Positions 22,544 to 37,326 of a stretch of 64,000 bases of DNA are shown here, one piece after another. The stretch is from Aphanomyces cochlioides (Eukaryota > Oomycota > Saprolegniomycetes > Saprolegniales > Verrucalvaceae). Position 1 is the first letter of the stretch. Each line of letters begins with the position of its first letter. The position numbers and the translations under genes are program-made. Where the stretch lies: positions 558,001 to 622,000 of the forward strand of contig JAHQRK010000023.1 of assembly GCA_019828595.1 (NCBI GenBank), written 5' to 3'. The notes beneath the pieces were generated by a model, which saw only the letters and a list, made by a program, of their open reading frames with translations, had not been told where the DNA came from and did not search any database.

Positions 22544-25500
22544 ATGAGCCAGGATGTCCCACGATCTACCCCTGAAATATGGGACGATCTAGAAGCATTT
22601 AAGCCTGTGTCTAGAGGTCCTGAAGCGCTCAATAGCCTGCGGCGATCACCCGTGCGCAAAGCACGGCTTAATTTTCTCCAGAGCTCCATCGCGTCACGGG
22701 TCGATGAGACCAAGAAAGAGAGAAGCAAGACACCGCCTTTAGACCTTGGAGATGTGCCACATACGTTAACAGCTTTGGGTCCACTTGGGTCGTTCCATGG
22801 CGGTGGTCGGCGACCAGAATCTCCAACTGCTGCTCTGAACTTCTCTGACCAAGATCGATCCTACAGCACGCTCAGCGATCGTATCGGTTCGCATTACACG
22901 CCGACTTCACGAACATTAACCAAACTAGTGGTTGCACGTCTAGCAGTCCAACCAAGTCCCAAGGCTGGGAAAGCAGCTCCAGGTTTGTTTTTATCACCGT
23001 CAAAGCGGCAAGTGGTGGCGAAATCGCCCGCACTCGAGCGGTCCTCGAGTCTATTTTCCAACACTAACGAGGACGACTATACTCTACCTCCAGTTATCGA
23101 GCCAAAGCAACAAGTGCCACCACTGTCAGTCTATCCTGATGGCTCAAGAGCTTTCTCACGGCATGTTCAGTCATCTACCCACTCCTTTAAAGTGCCAAGC
23201 CCAACACATAGCCCAACGAAGAAGGACACGATTCGCCTCAACGTCGGTACAAAGCCTTCGTCTAGAAAGCAACCTTCTAACAAAGTGCTCACCCCACTGA
23301 CCCCTCGAACTCTCCAAGCCGATGCTCACTTATATCAGACGTCTCGAGCAAATTTTATCAAAGCAGTCGAGTTAGCTCGAAGTAACACCGCACCTATGAA
23401 TCCCCACTGGCCTGTAGCTATTCTCCATCGCCTTCAGCTACCACCGCCGACCTTTCGCCATCTTCCTGAGCTCATGGAACGCCATTCAAATATTTGCCAA
23501 GCAATGTTGGCCGAAATGATCGATCAAATACATACCGACTACGCCACAGCTGTGGGAAAGGCCATGGTGCAATACGATCTGCTCGACGAGCGATTAGCGT
23601 CCAGTGCCGGAATCGTGTCGGCTTACTTGGCTGCTTCTCCGCAATGGTGGACCAGCGATACATACACAAACTTTGCGTGGCGCGTGCTTCGTGAGACGCA
23701 TGTGAATCGCACGACTGTTCGTGAAAGCTCCGAATACATTGAAGTGTTTCTGCACACTGGAGATCCCGCTGTGTTGGCCCTCCAGTCTCAATGGCTTTTG
23801 GACGGCCCTCCACCTGAATGGGAGGTAAGGATTGCCTTTTGTCAACGCTTATAACTCCATGGATAGAGTGGTCGCGATGGCGTGACTTGGGTGCCTTATG
23901 GACAAATGCTCTGGACTGATGTTCAATCTCGAGGATTCCGCAAAACATTGCCTCGTACAATCACGAGCTTTGTCGAGCATACGACTCGCCGGGTCGAAAT
24001 GGTTAAGGAATGCCTTCGAACATACTGGATTACAGCCAGCGCCAAGAAAGTTGATGCGTTCTTGCCCAGCGTTGCAAAATCGCATGCAAAATCGCATGCA
24101 AAACCGGTGAGCCCAGGCCTGAGTAGAGAGTAAGTCTTAATTCGGAGTAGTCGCCCGAGAAAACAACAACACAAGCCCGTCATGAAACTAAAAGCGACGA
24201 CAACGATGATGTCCTCGTGGAAGAAGATTTGTTTGCATACAACCACCATATTGGCGTTCTCAACGCCGCCTCTGTGCTGATGTCTCGCCAATTAAGAAGT
24301 CTCGTGGATGCGTCCGTGAGCTCCTTTGCCCAATTTTTTCGCGACTGCGTTGTGGATTCGACAGCTGTACTAGTGTTGGATGTTGTTTGTACATCGGGAA
24401 CAATATCGTCTCCACTGGTTCGTATGGAACCTCCTGTTTCGACAGTCCAAGAGCGCATATTAGCTTGCGTAACACTTTTGGTCGAAGGTAGATATATTTA
24501 TTCTTGAAGCTCTTAGATTCTGGACGTAGCTGCAAGTGTATTTCCCCGTATCGACGCCCAGACGAGTATTCCCTCTAGAATTCGCAACAAAGCCGCACTT
24601 GGACCATGCACGCTGACATCGACGGATGCCTTTGTTACAAATACCAAGACTCAAATTGCCTCCGACATGGATCGATATTTGAATCGAGCGACCAGCGTCA
24701 TGGATCATTTTGTTCCTTTTCACTCGCTCTTGAATGGCCTACTTGAATCGCGACTGGAAACTCTGCTAGAAGGCCCAGTTGATCTTGGTGTGTACCACAT
24801 GGAGCTAAAAGCACTTTCAGATATGGAAGCCGCTGTCCGTAAGGACATTCAAGACCACTACTACTTCCCTCTCTTTGCTGTTTCGTGTGTCGAAGCCAAG
24901 GCGTATCTTTGCCAGCGGACCAAGGATTTGAGCCACTTGATTTTGTCCCGTGCGTCGGCTGACAACATTCGTCACATGACAACGATGGGCCAACAGTACG
25001 AACAAACGGTGCAGACTTTGATGGCCGACCCTGTGGATTCATCCGAATTGAAGTCACTTCAGCAATTTTATGAAGCAAGCATGGCGACTCTCATGGCACT
25101 CGAAGAAGAACTTTATTCACAAGTGTGCGTGGCTGTCCGCTTTTTAAAGCTCCATGACTTTGCCATGACTCGTGAGGAAATCCAACTTTTCTTCATGACG
25201 TTCAGATGGCCCGAAACCGTAGCGAATTTCCAACGCAAGAGTCTAGAACGTCAACGAGAGCGCAAGAGAGAGCTAGAAATGGTAGTGGATGCTCGTCAAG
25301 AACATTTGACAACGGCATTTGGCACGTGTCAAAGGAAAATTGAAAAACTTCGCGAAGCCGGCAACATGGCTGATGCCGCAGCCATTGTCAAGAGAATCGA
25401 AGCAGTCACAAAACTGATTGCAGATATCGACGACGAAGCGCAAAAGATTCGAGACCAACAAACTATATTAGACTTGCCCCAGAGCGACACCAATGACAAA

Positions 25501-28500
25501 ACTATCAAAGAATTGCAAGAAATGCTCATGCCCATGGAGAGACTCTGGACGACAGTGTCTCAATTTTCTGAGCAGATGAACCAGTGGCGTGGTTTGCCTC
25601 TTTATATGGTCAACGCCGAAGACGCAGAAAAAGAAGCAGATGGCTTCCGTCGCACGATTGTCAAGGTGATCAAAGAATGTGAAAAGATTGGGGAAGTCCT
25701 TGACGCTCCAGTTGGCGTCGCTCGTACAGCCAAGAAAATGCTCGATGAAATGCTCGACAGCCATGTGCCACTCATGCATCTTATCTGCACGCCTGCTTTG
25801 TGTCCTCGACATTGGGCAGAAATTGAAGCGCTGACAAAACTGGAGTTGCATGCGACGGAGGGCGCACCAACTCTAGCTCAAATGCTCGAAGCTGGGCTAC
25901 AAAACTTTACTGCACAAATCGAAGATGTTTGTGTCGGTGCCGCAAAAGAATACTCGCTAGAGCAAGCACTAGACAAGATGGAGCGCGAATGGGAAGGCGT
26001 GGAATTTCACACCAAACCGTATCGAACAACAGGTAAAATGAATTATCCACAAGCTCGATGTAGTCACTATCATTTTCAGGCACATCTATTTTATGCTCGA
26101 CAGATGAAATGCAACAGCAATTGGACGATCACATGGTCAAGATTCAATCGATTCGAGGCAGTCGGTACAACAAACCTTACTTGGAACGTATCAATCGATG
26201 GGAAAAAATTCTCGTCGCGATTCAAGACATTACGGACCAGTGGCTTAAAGTCCAAGCAACTTGGTTGTACTTGGAGCCGATCTTTAGCTCGGATGATATC
26301 ATGCGTCAAATGCCAACAGAAGGTATACCTAAAAGCTCTTGAATGGGGTTGAGTTGAGCGCCTAGGAATGCTCTTCAAGCGCGTAGATAGCACGTGGCGA
26401 CAAAATATGGAAGAAACCATTGCCGTACCTGAAGCGACAAAAGTCGCCCAGCGCGCTGGTTTGTTGGAAACATTGGTGCAGTCAAATGAAGATCTCGAGA
26501 CGATTCAAAAGGGTCTGAACGAATATTTGGAGACAAAGCGGCTCTACTTTCCACGCTTCTTTTTTCTCTCGAACGACGAATTGCTCGAAATTCTTGCAGA
26601 GACGAAAGACCCACTGCGTGTCCAGCCTCATTTGAAAAAAGCATTCGATGGAATCAATCTCCTCGAGTTTCAATCGAATCTGGACATTACAGCAATGCTC
26701 AGTCCTGAAAATGAAAAAGTGCCATTCTTGTACGAACAAATTGCCCAGAATCAAATTAATCCAAACACGACCGGGGGCAATGTTGAAATCTGGCTACAAG
26801 AGGTATTCTATTACCATTGAACCCTCGACGAGTTGACTTATTCGTCTTGTAGGTCGAAGTAACGATGCGGAAAAGCGTGGCGTACCATGTTGACTTGAGC
26901 ATGGCTGATTATCCCAAGAGAGATCGGCTCGATTGGGTACAACAGTGGCCAGGCCAGGTCGTTTTGGCTATCAATCAAACGGTGTGGACAGCCCAGACTG
27001 AAGCTACGCTGGTTGGAAAACTAGACCCGCTCAAAGCGCATTTACAAGTAAGATCAAATATCTGTGGATTTCATTCACTACGTGGGTAGATGCTCCGCAG
27101 TGAACTTCTTCGTACGGTCGAGTTAGTACGTGGTCAACTGCCGAAACTAACTCGCATCACTTTGGGTGCTCTGGTCGTAATGGACGTGCACAATCGCGAT
27201 ACGATTGCAGACCTTGTGGAGAAGAAAGTGTCAGACAAAACCGACTTTGAATGGCTTGCCCAGTTGCGGTACTACTGGGTTGCAGGGGGAACGTCAGCAC
27301 AGACGGGCAAACCAGGTTCGATGCAATGCAGAATGATAAACACATTGGCATTGTATGCCTTTGAATACTTGGGCAATTCTATGCGACTTGTCATCACACC
27401 ACTGACGGATCGTTGCTACAGAACTCTCATGGGAGCAATCCATTTGAACTTAGGCGGCGCACCAGAGGGTCCTGCTGGCACCGGCAAGACCGAGACAACC
27501 AAAGATTTGGGCAAAGCTATTGCCATCCAGTGTGTTGTCACAAATTGTTCCGATGGTTTGGACTATCTTGCTATGGGTAAATTCTTCAAGGGCTTAGCAT
27601 CGAGTGGTGCATGGGCATGTTTTGACGAATTCAATCGTATTCAACTCGAAGTGCTGTCTGTGATTGCTCAGCAAGTACTATGTATCCAAATTGCTAAAGC
27701 TCAAAAGGCTGCCACTTTCATGTTTGAGGGCACACTGCTCAACTTAAATCCAACATGCTGTCCATTTATTACTATGAATCCAGGTACACCAAACATATTT
27801 GCAATCAATTCATTCTTGTCGTATCTAGGTTATGCTGGTCGAGCTGAATTACCCGACAATCTCAAAGTGCTCTTTCGCACAGTCGCTATGATGGTCCCTG
27901 ACTATGCTATGATTGCTGAAATCATGCTTTATTCGTATGGATATATGGATGCCAGTGCCCTCTCAAAAAAGATTACAACCACATATACACTATGCTCTGA
28001 ACAATTGAGTTCACAATCGCATTATGATTACGGTCGCTTCATGAATATTTATGAGGATTCTTAATGTTACTCTAGGCATGCGAGCTGTTATGGCTGTATT
28101 ACGTGCTGCTGGAAATCTCAAACGAAGTGAAGGTCATCTAAAAGAAGATACGCTGGTCTTGAGATCGATCATCGATGTAAATCTGCCGAAGTTTTTGTCT
28201 CCCGACGTACCGCTCTTCAATGGCATTGTATCAGACTTATTCCCTGGCATCACAGTTGATCCGCCTGATCGTTCGGATATGCTCAAGGCAATCCACGACG
28301 CATGTCAGGAAATGGGACTCCAAGCAGTGCCCAATTTCATAGAAAAGGTCATTCAGATTTACGAAATGATGATTGTTCGCCATGGATTTATGGTGGTTGG
28401 GATGCCATTTTCGGGCAAATCGAGCTCATGGAAAGTGCTTGCAGATGTATTAGACCGCTTGCACAAACAATTTCCCGACGATTCACGGTCTCTTGAGTTT

Positions 28501-31500
28501 TGAAACTATTGCAGCACTAACTTCGTTGTAGATATACATCGGTGGTTGTCTCGGTAATCAATCCCAAGTCTGTCACGATGGGCCAACTCTATGGTCAATT
28601 CGACGATGTATCGCACGAATGGACTGATGGCGTGTTGGCCATCAACTACCGCAACTTGGCAACATCTCCAACACCAGATCGCAAGTGGCTTTTGTTCGAT
28701 GGTCCTGTCGACGCTGTGTGGATTGAAAACATGAATACTGTTCTCGACGACAACCGAAAGCTTTGTTTGATGAGCGGAGAAATCATCGCTATGAGTCCAG
28801 TCATGAGTATGATGTTCGAACCGATGGATTTACTTGTGGCGTCACCCGCCACTGTGTCTCGATGTGGCATGATCTATATGGAGCCCGAGCAACTTGGATG
28901 GCAACCATTGGTTGACTCGTGGCTTGATGCAACATCAAAACCAACAGAGACGCCGAGCCTGATCTTGTCGGATGATCAACGAGCGTCCATTCGAACTCTT
29001 ACTAGCTGGCTCGTTGAGCCATGCTTGTGCTTTGTCCGAAAAGAATTGATTGAGCTCACAACGACAGTTGACGCTAATCTTGTTCAGAGCTTGCTACATA
29101 TATTTGAATCTCAGATGAGTCAAGTCAAGACAGTGGAAGGAAAACTCGGTCAGCAGCATTTAGAGAGCTTATTTGTGTTTGCACTCGTAAGAAACATACC
29201 ACTTCTTTTGCAATCATCTCAACTCTTTACAGGTATGGTCCATCGGTGCTACCTCGACATCAGACGGTCGTACGCGCTTTTGCGAATTCCTTCGAGCTTA
29301 TATGGACAACATGCAAGTACTTACAACAAAATTTGTGGTCGTGGGTCGCGCCTTGCATGTGCGCGGATGGACGAAACCATCGTTTGACTCGTATTCGATG
29401 GCTCTAGCTATCCCTACTAAGGCAAACCTGCACGATTATCTCTACTCTGTCACAGACGCTAAGTGGATGAAATGGGAAGACACTCTCAAAGAATATGCAA
29501 TCCCACCGAATAGCCCGTTTAGCACGATCGTCGTGCCCACGACATACACGGCTCAGTTAGAATGTCTGGTTCGGCTTCTCGTCACGTCAAAGCGCAAAGT
29601 TTTAGTTTGTGGACCCACAGGCACGGGCAAGAGTTGCTACTTGAATGCAATTTTGAATGAGAAGCTATCGGCAGATGCGTACACCGTCATCATGCTGAGT
29701 TTCTCGGCAAAAACGTCGGCCCATATGACACAGAATATCATTGATGGCAAGTTGGACAAGCGACGTAAAGGCGTCTATGGTCCACCTGTTGGCAAAGGTA
29801 TGTACATCTACTCCACTGATTTTGACGCTATATAGATGGAATTGTCTTTGTTGACGATCTTAATATGCCTCAGATTGAAACATACGGTGCCCAACCACCT
29901 ATTGAACTCATGCGTCAATTTGTTGATTCTGGTGGCTGGTACGATCTCAAGGAAATGACGTGGCAAAAGATCATTGATACAATTGTCGTTTCCGCCATGG
30001 GTCCTCCTGGAGGTGGTCGCAACACCATTAGCCCTCGTTTCCAGCGGCATTTCAATGTGTTATGCTTTTCCGAGTTTGATGATGCGACTCTTGTTCGCAT
30101 CTTTTCCACGATTGTGTCATGGTACTTCAACAGCGGTCCATTTCTCGCAGAGATTCGTAAATTGTCGGACGCAGTCGTCGCAGCAACTTTGGAAACATAC
30201 CAAAATGCAACAAAAGTACGTCAATCGCCGCGGCATCATGGCGTTAAATACATTCTCTTATTAGGTTCTTTTGCCAACACCAAAGAAATCGCACTATACA
30301 TTCAACTTGCGTGATTTTTCACGGGTTATTCAGGGCATGATGCTTGTTTCCCCAGCTGACGATTTTAACACAACAAGCTTGGTGAAACTATGGGTCCATG
30401 AATCGCTCCGAGTAATGGGGGATCGATTGATTGACGACGAAGGACGTTTGTGGTTTTGTGATTTTCAAAGGAAGATGGTGGCCAAGCATTTCAATACTAA
30501 CTTTGACAAAGTTTTTGGTCCTCTCAAGCGAGGTCGAGAGGGACCTGTGCTTCCTCAAGATATGCGCAATCTCTTTTTTGGTGATTATCGGTACGTTGAG
30601 CTCTTGACATTATGCTTATTGTAGATGTAGTGATCCTGATGCCAATCCCCGCTTATACAAAGAAATCGATGTCCATTCGACCGGTGAAGTCGACGGAATT
30701 ACCCAATTGATTGCTTGTTTGGACGGCTACCTGACCGAGTTTAATGCCGTGTCTCGCAAGCCGATGAACTTAGTCATGTTTTTGTTTGCTATTGAACATT
30801 TATCCCGAATTGCACGAGTGCTAAAGATGCCTCGAGGAAACGCATTGCTCGTTGGTGTTGGTGGCAGTGGTCGACAGAGTTTGACGCGACTAGCCGCATT
30901 TATCATGGATTACGAAGTCAAACAGATTGAAATCGCCAAGAATTACACCATGACAGAATGGCGTGAAGACATGAAATACGTTCTCAAGACGGCAGGCACT
31001 GGAGCTCGTCCTCTTGTGTTCCTTTTTAGTGACACACAAATCAAGTATGAAGCTTTTGTGGAGGATATTAACAACATGCTCAATGCTGGTGAAATTCCCA
31101 ATCTTTTTCCATACGACGAACGCGTCGGACTTTGCGAGGGAGTTCGACCTCATGCCAAGGAAAAGTATGGCAAAGTTGCAGGTGATATGACTCCGACACA
31201 ACTTTACGCCTTCTTTGTCCAGCGGGTAATTCGTTTGGCCATGTTCCAGGTTTAATTCGCGATGTCAATGTGTAGGTGCGCCAGCAGCTCCACATTGTAT
31301 TAGCATGCTCACCCATTGGCGATGCCTTCCGTGATCGACTTCGCAAGTTTCCTTCGATGATCAACTGTTGCACAATAGATTGGTTCACTGCATGGCCATC
31401 GGATGCTCTTGTGGCAGTTGCTGAAAAATTTCTGCGCGACGTCGAGATGGAAAGCAATGCAATTCGTCGGGGCATTGTCGATACATGCCAATACTTTCAC

Positions 31501-34500
31501 GTCCAAGTGGAAGAGCTCAGTGCTGTATTTTTGCGCTGTTTGAGACGACAAAACTACGTCACGCCAACGTCGTATTTAGAGCTCATTGTTGCATTCAAAT
31601 CATTTTTAAGTCAACGTCGAGACAGTGTAATGAAAGCCAAGTTGCGATATCAAGTGGGCCTCGAAAAAATTCAATTCGCCGAAGCAAATGTGAGCGTCAT
31701 GCGCAAAGAATTGGTCGATATGCAGCCCATTCTGGATAAATCGACCAAAGACACAGCGGTAACATGTACGAGGCTTCTACTTGACAAGTTATGTTGCGTA
31801 GGCATTGATGGAGGCTATTCAAGCACAATTACCTGGCGTGGAAAAGACGCGAGCTGAAGTGCAAGCTGATGTCGCAGTTGCTGATGCTTCAAAAGCACAA
31901 TGCGAGGCACAGAAGGCTAGTGTAGAAGCGGATTTGGCAGAAGCCGTACCAGCGCTCGAAGAGGCTCTGAAAGCTCTGGATACAATTAAAGCGTCTGAAA
32001 TCAACGAAGTCAAAGCCATGGCAAATCCCCCAGCTGGTGTCAAGTTAGTCTGCGAAGGCGTGTGTGTCATGCTAGGGATCAAACCGAATCGTATCCCAGA
32101 TCCAGGTGATCCTAGCAAACGTATTATGGACTATTGGGGACCGTCCGTGAAAATGCTAAGTGACTCGACGTTCATCCAGCAGCTTAAGAAGTTTGATAAG
32201 GATAATCTTGATCCAAAAATCATGAAGGTAGTATACCTTTCAGTGTATATCCACTGAAAGTGCATAGGTCGTCGTGTCGAAATATATCGCAGACGAGAAT
32301 TTCAGTCCTGAGAAGGCTGAAAAGGCATCCAAAGCTGCTGCAGGGTTATGTAAATGGGTTCATGCCATGGCTTTGTACGACAATGTGAGCAAGGTACCAA
32401 AAGACATAAGCTACGGTATAATTTATTTTTGTTTTAGGTCGTCGCGCCGAAACGAGAAGCATTGGCCATGGCAGAAAAGCAACTACAAGAAACGATGGAG
32501 AGCCTGAATGAGAAACTTGCCCGTGTTAAAGAAGTTGAAAACGGTGAATCGTGATATGAGTACGTTATTCACCTCTTGGTAGGTTTGGCGAACTTACAAA
32601 AATCGTTCCAAGATGCGACGGATTCGAAACTATCATTAGAAGCACAGATCGATTTGACTGGAAAGAAGTTGGTTCGCGCTGCAACTTTGATTGATAGCCT
32701 GGGTGGTGAAAAGATCCGCTGGAAAGAGTTTAGTGCCCAACTTGCCATTCAATACACAAAGTTGACTGGCGATGCACTGATTTCTGCTGGCATTGTGGCT
32801 TACTTGGGTATGTGACTCGACCATTATCAATCATCCATGTTGTATCATCGTAGGTCCGTTTACGTCAGTGTACCGCAGCCACGCCGTAACTGCATGGGTC
32901 ACTCGATGCAAAGAACTAGCTATTCCTTGCAGTGACCTGCCATCACTAAGTGGTACTTTGGGAGATCCTGTTCAGATTCGCAAGTGGAATATTGATGGGT
33001 TACCGACCGATTCTTTCAGTATTGACAACGGGATTGTCGTGTTTAATGCACGACGTTGGCCATTGATGATTGATCCTCAAGGACAAGCCAACAAGTGGAT
33101 TCGAAATATGGAAAAGGAAAACGGACTAAATGTCATTAAGCTCACAGATGGCGACTACCTTCGGACGCTTGAAAATTCAGTTCAGTTTGGTCGACCCGTG
33201 CTTCTTGAAAACATTGGAGAGGAACTCGATCCAAGCTTGGAACCTCTCTTGCTCAAACAGACCTTCAAACAAGGTGGCACTTTATTCATTCGACTCGGTG
33301 ATGCCAACATTGAATACTCGGAAACGTTCCGCTTCTATATCACGACCAAATTAAGAAATCCACACTACTTACCAGAAGTGTCGGTCAAAGTCACGCTTCT
33401 CAATTTTATGATCACGCCACAAGGGCTTGAAGATCAGCTTCTTGGTATTGTCGTTGCTCAAGAACGCCCAGACTTGGAAGAGCAAAAGAATAAATTAATT
33501 GTCCAGAGTGCCAAAAACAAAGCGCTGTTGAAGGAAATCGAAGACAAGGTAGACATTAGGGTCATCTTCGCCGTCTTATCTTGTCGTAGACTTTGCACAT
33601 CTTGTCAGCTTCTGAAGGCAATATCCTTGAAGACGAGACGGCAATCAATACCATGAACCAAGGCAAACAAGTGGCCGACCAGATTAAATCTGAACAAGTT
33701 ATCGCTGAAGCCACCGAACTGGAGATTGATACCGTTCGGCAAGGCTATCGTCCGGTTGCTTATGCATCACAAGTTCTCTTCTTTTGCATCGATCAGCTTG
33801 CCAACATTGAACCTGTCTACCAGTACTCGCTGTCGTGGTTCATTGCTCTCTTCATCTTGAGCATTCAGCAGAGTGAGCCGAGTTCAGAGCTAGCTGAACG
33901 TCTTCGCGTGCTTGACGCTCATTTCACTTTTTCGCTCTATCGCAATATTTGTCGCTCCTTGCTCGAGAAAGACAAACTCATGTTTTCATTTCTTTTGACG
34001 ATTAGCATCATGCAAGGTCGCAATGAAATCGATGCTTCCGAGTGGTACTTTTTCCTCACTGGTGGTGTAGCTGTCTCCGAGACTCCTCCGCCTAATCCCT
34101 GTCCAGAGTGGTTCAGTGAAAAGCAATGGAACGAACTCGTACGTTTGGCCAACATCCCCAGTCACAACGGCCTCGTTGATGAGTTCAAAACACATCAAGC
34201 TGCATGGAAAGCCATTTATGATAGCCCAACGGGGCACTTGATGCCATTCCCTGGCACATTTGCGACTGTCTCTCCGTTCCGTCGACTCTTGGTTATTCGT
34301 GTACTGCGACCAGATTTAGTGGTCGTCGCGGCCCAGCAGTTTGTGGTGGTCACGATGGGAGAAGCATTTGTAAAACCTCCCCCATTTGATCTAGCATTGT
34401 GCTATGGCGATAGCAACGTGCAAAGTCCTCTCGTATTTATCTTGAGTCCAGGAAGCGATCCAATTAGCTCCGTGCTCAAGTTCGCAGACGCAAACAAACA

Positions 34501-36522
34501 AAAGATTGATACAATCTCACTTGGGCAAGGTCAAGGACCTATTGCGGAGCGTATGATTGCGCTGGCCATGGAATCTGGGAGTTGGGTTGTGCTTCAGAAT
34601 TGCCATCTTGCACCATCATGGATGCCAACACTTGAACGAATTACAGAAAGCATCAAGGTACCACCAATGGACTTTGCAAATGATGTCTAGCAATGTTTTA
34701 GATTGATACGACGCATCCAACCTTTCGTCTGTGGTGTACAACATATCCCTCGCCAGTTTTTCCGCCATCTGTGCTTCAAAATGGCGTGAAAATGACAAAC
34801 GAACCGCCGCAGGGCCTTCGTGCAAATTTAATGGGATCGTATCTCCTCGATCCTATTTCTGAACCCGGATTTCTCGACACCGTAGCTCACAAGGTAATGT
34901 TGAACCCTCTAGGCAAACCATAAGTCGTCTCAAGGGAGCGGAATTCCGCCGTCTTCTGTACGCTCTTTGCTTTTTCCATGCGCTCGTCCGCGAGCGTCGG
35001 CAATTTGGACCTCTGGGATGGAACATTCAGTACGAATTCAACGAGTCGGATCTGCGCATCAGTACAAGACAACTCGCCATGTTTATCGATGAAAACGAAG
35101 CAATTCCATGGGGTGCAATTAGGTGCACCACCTCAACCTCCATGTCATCTAACTTTACTTTGTTTAGGTACTGCACTGGCGAATGTAATTACGGTGGGCG
35201 CGTGACCGATGACAAAGATCGCCGAACCCTTGCATGTCTACTGAGTCGTTTCTACACGTCAGAAGTTCTCGGTGAAAACTACAGCTTTGACGAACGTTCG
35301 CAATACGTCGTCCCAATAGACATGCCATACGAAGGTTATGTTGCATTTATCGAAGGGCTTCCACTCGTGGCTCCCCCAAATGTATTTGGTCTTCATGACA
35401 ATGCTACGATTACAAAAGATCAAAATGAAACTGCGCTGTTGTGTGCAAATGTACTGCGCACGCAGTCGTCCGCTGGTGGATCGAGTGACTCGAAGGGATT
35501 GAGCCAAGAAGAAACCGTCGATATGATGGCTGGTGATATCCTCGGTCGGCTCCCGGAGAACTTTGACATGGAACTGGCGGCAATTCGATATCCCGTCAAG
35601 TGGAATGAAAGCATGAATACGGTGCTTTGCCAAGAACTTGTTCGTTTCAACAACTTGCTCTCCGTCGTGCGGCTTTCTCTCAAGAACGTTAGGAAAGCAA
35701 TCCAAGGTACAATAACTTGATCCATTTACGGAATCTCGTCGATTTTAGGGTTGGTTGTCATGTCGGCGGAGCTTGATAACTTGAGTTTGTCGCTCTATTA
35801 TGGCAAGATTCCAGCTATGTGGATGGCAAAGTCATATCCATCTCTGAAGCCACTTGCGAGCTATGTGAACGATTTACTGGAGCGCATTGCATTTTTCAAT
35901 GCTTGGCTCCAGGACAAGCCACCACCAGTGTTTTGGATCTCGGGTTTTTTCTTCACCCAGGCCTTCCTTACCGGTGCTAACCAAAACTTTGCTCGCCGGT
36001 ATACTATTCCGATCGGTAGGAGCTCAATTTGATTATGTTTATTGATTCTGTTCGTTGTAGATCAAATCGCGTTTGACCATGAGCCTATGCCACGCACTGA
36101 GTATGACAGCGGACCTAAAGTAAACACTAGTATTATCGTGGAACTGACGATTTTGTTCTAGGATGGTGTGTATGTTCGAGGTCTGTTCCTCGAAGGTTGC
36201 CGTTGGAACAAAGTGGAAGCACAATTAGCTGAATCAATGCCCAAAGTTCTCTTTACAATGGGACCAGTTTTGTGGTTCCGCCCAACAAAGAAAAGCGAGC
36301 TCGTTCCAAAGAAATCGTACAATTGTCCAGTCTACAAGACAAGGTAACTTTGTCGTTGACATGAATCGCATTTCATGGGGTATATTTAGTGAGCGACGGG
36401 GTACATTGTCCACAACAGGCCATTCCACCAACTTTATTTGCTACATTCGGCTTCCTACCAATCTTCCCGAAGCCCACTGGGTCGCTCGTGGCGTGGCGAT
36501 GTTGAGTCAATTGGACGATTAG
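22544..36522 (+). CDS. axonemal inner-arm dynein heavy chain (DNAH3/7/12-like)
   Basis: 4266 aa flagellar motor. Exons: 22544-23824, 23867-24106, 24151-24468, 24517-26032, 26080-26322, 26366-26802, 26853-27047, 27090-28032, 28076-28487, 28532-29186, 29233-29797, 29836-30215, 30265-30590, 30625-31225, 31276-31758, 31802-32227, 32268-32393, 32438-32543, 32583-32807, 32854-33548, 33590-34657, 34702-34893, 34935-35122, 35168-35706, 35749-36015, 36061-36119, 36162-36343, 36390-36522. P-loops: AAA1 GPAGTGKT (~1537), AAA2 GMPFSGKS (~1832), AAA3 GPTGTGKS (~2206), AAA4 GVGGSGRQS with Arg for Lys (~2580), as is common in axonemal chains. Coiled-coil stalk and microtubule-binding region lie at about 2750-3150, then AAA5-6 and a C-terminal domain ending [10 protein letters not shown]. 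The first ~430 residues are low-complexity and not recognised. Subclass is inferred from overall resemblance; no break was found. Confidence 0.95.
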
Positions 36523-37326
36523 CGTAACCAAACATTCAAGGTGGTCTCAATGTCGTCGGAGGCGAGACAAAGCAATCACATCCTGGCTCATTCGATTATA
36601 TCACCAGGAAGAATTCTCCTGGTATGAATGTTTAAAGATGGTAGTAGTGTCTTCTTTGTCTTCCAATGTGCATGTCATCAACAAATTGTCGAGTGTCAAG
36701 ATCGTGTAACTGTCACGTCCTACTGTCAGTTACAAGTTTTCAAAATGTGTTCTTACAGGTTAAAGTTCAAATATTCATTTTCAAAGGTTTGTCGTCTACA
36801 CCACAACCATCTTCCACCATCGCAACTCTTGCACGACTACACTACCAAGCCATTTTCAAGTTGTCTAAGACTTCATTCTCAATCCCTATCCATCCATGAT
36901 CCTTTCTTTAGCTGTACTGAGGCTTCCTTGCCCTATCTTGACTGATTGCATTATTGTTTCCCACAAAATGTCAGCGTCTATACCACAGCAAACACTAGAA
37001 ACCACGATATGAAGATTGCGTCACAGGAATCAAAGGCGCACACTTGTAGATATCCCTCGATGAACCCAAGAACGAGAATTTACTGCTGGAATAGCCGAAG
37101 CGCCAACTTGGTGGCGCGGAAGGACGCTCTTTGTCGTCTGATTGGATGTTGGTGTCCCGCGAAACCGCAATTTGAGAGGGAAGGGAGGCGATCCGGTCCG
37201 CTGGTAGAAATCAGCCAATCACATCATGACGTGGGCGATTGGCGACCCGTGATTGGACTACGAAACGACAATTGATCGAGTCGCGTCCTCCCAAACTTGA
37301 TGAGCCTCCAGCCCTGACTTGCAAAC
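36523..37326. other. intergenic: dynein 3' flank and cyclin promoter
   Basis: About 0.8 kb. The first half is AT/pyrimidine-rich with no recognisable coding. The last 200 bp hold several promoter-like motifs, listed separately. Confidence 0.5.
37139..37258. promoter_or_regulatory. E2F-like and CCAAT-type sites before the cyclin
   Basis: TCCCGCGAAA at 37155-37164 is the reverse complement of the E2F consensus TTTCGCGGGA. GGCGCGGA lies at about 37112. CCAAT/ATTGG pentamers occur around 37140, 37215, 37240 and 37253, with a CRE-like TGACGTG near 37227. This combination suits an S-phase-regulated cell-cycle gene. Functional use is inferred. Confidence 0.45.

Noticed and set aside
24070..24104. 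Short tandem repeat ATCGCATGCAAA
   Set aside because: Three units inside dynein coding sequence (KSHAKSHAK); too short to be more than local slippage.
34894..34934. Frame break in dynein near the C-terminal domain
   Set aside because: Using the acceptor CTCAAG (ending 34934) gives a 41-nt intron and the conserved spacing before [12 protein letters not shown].
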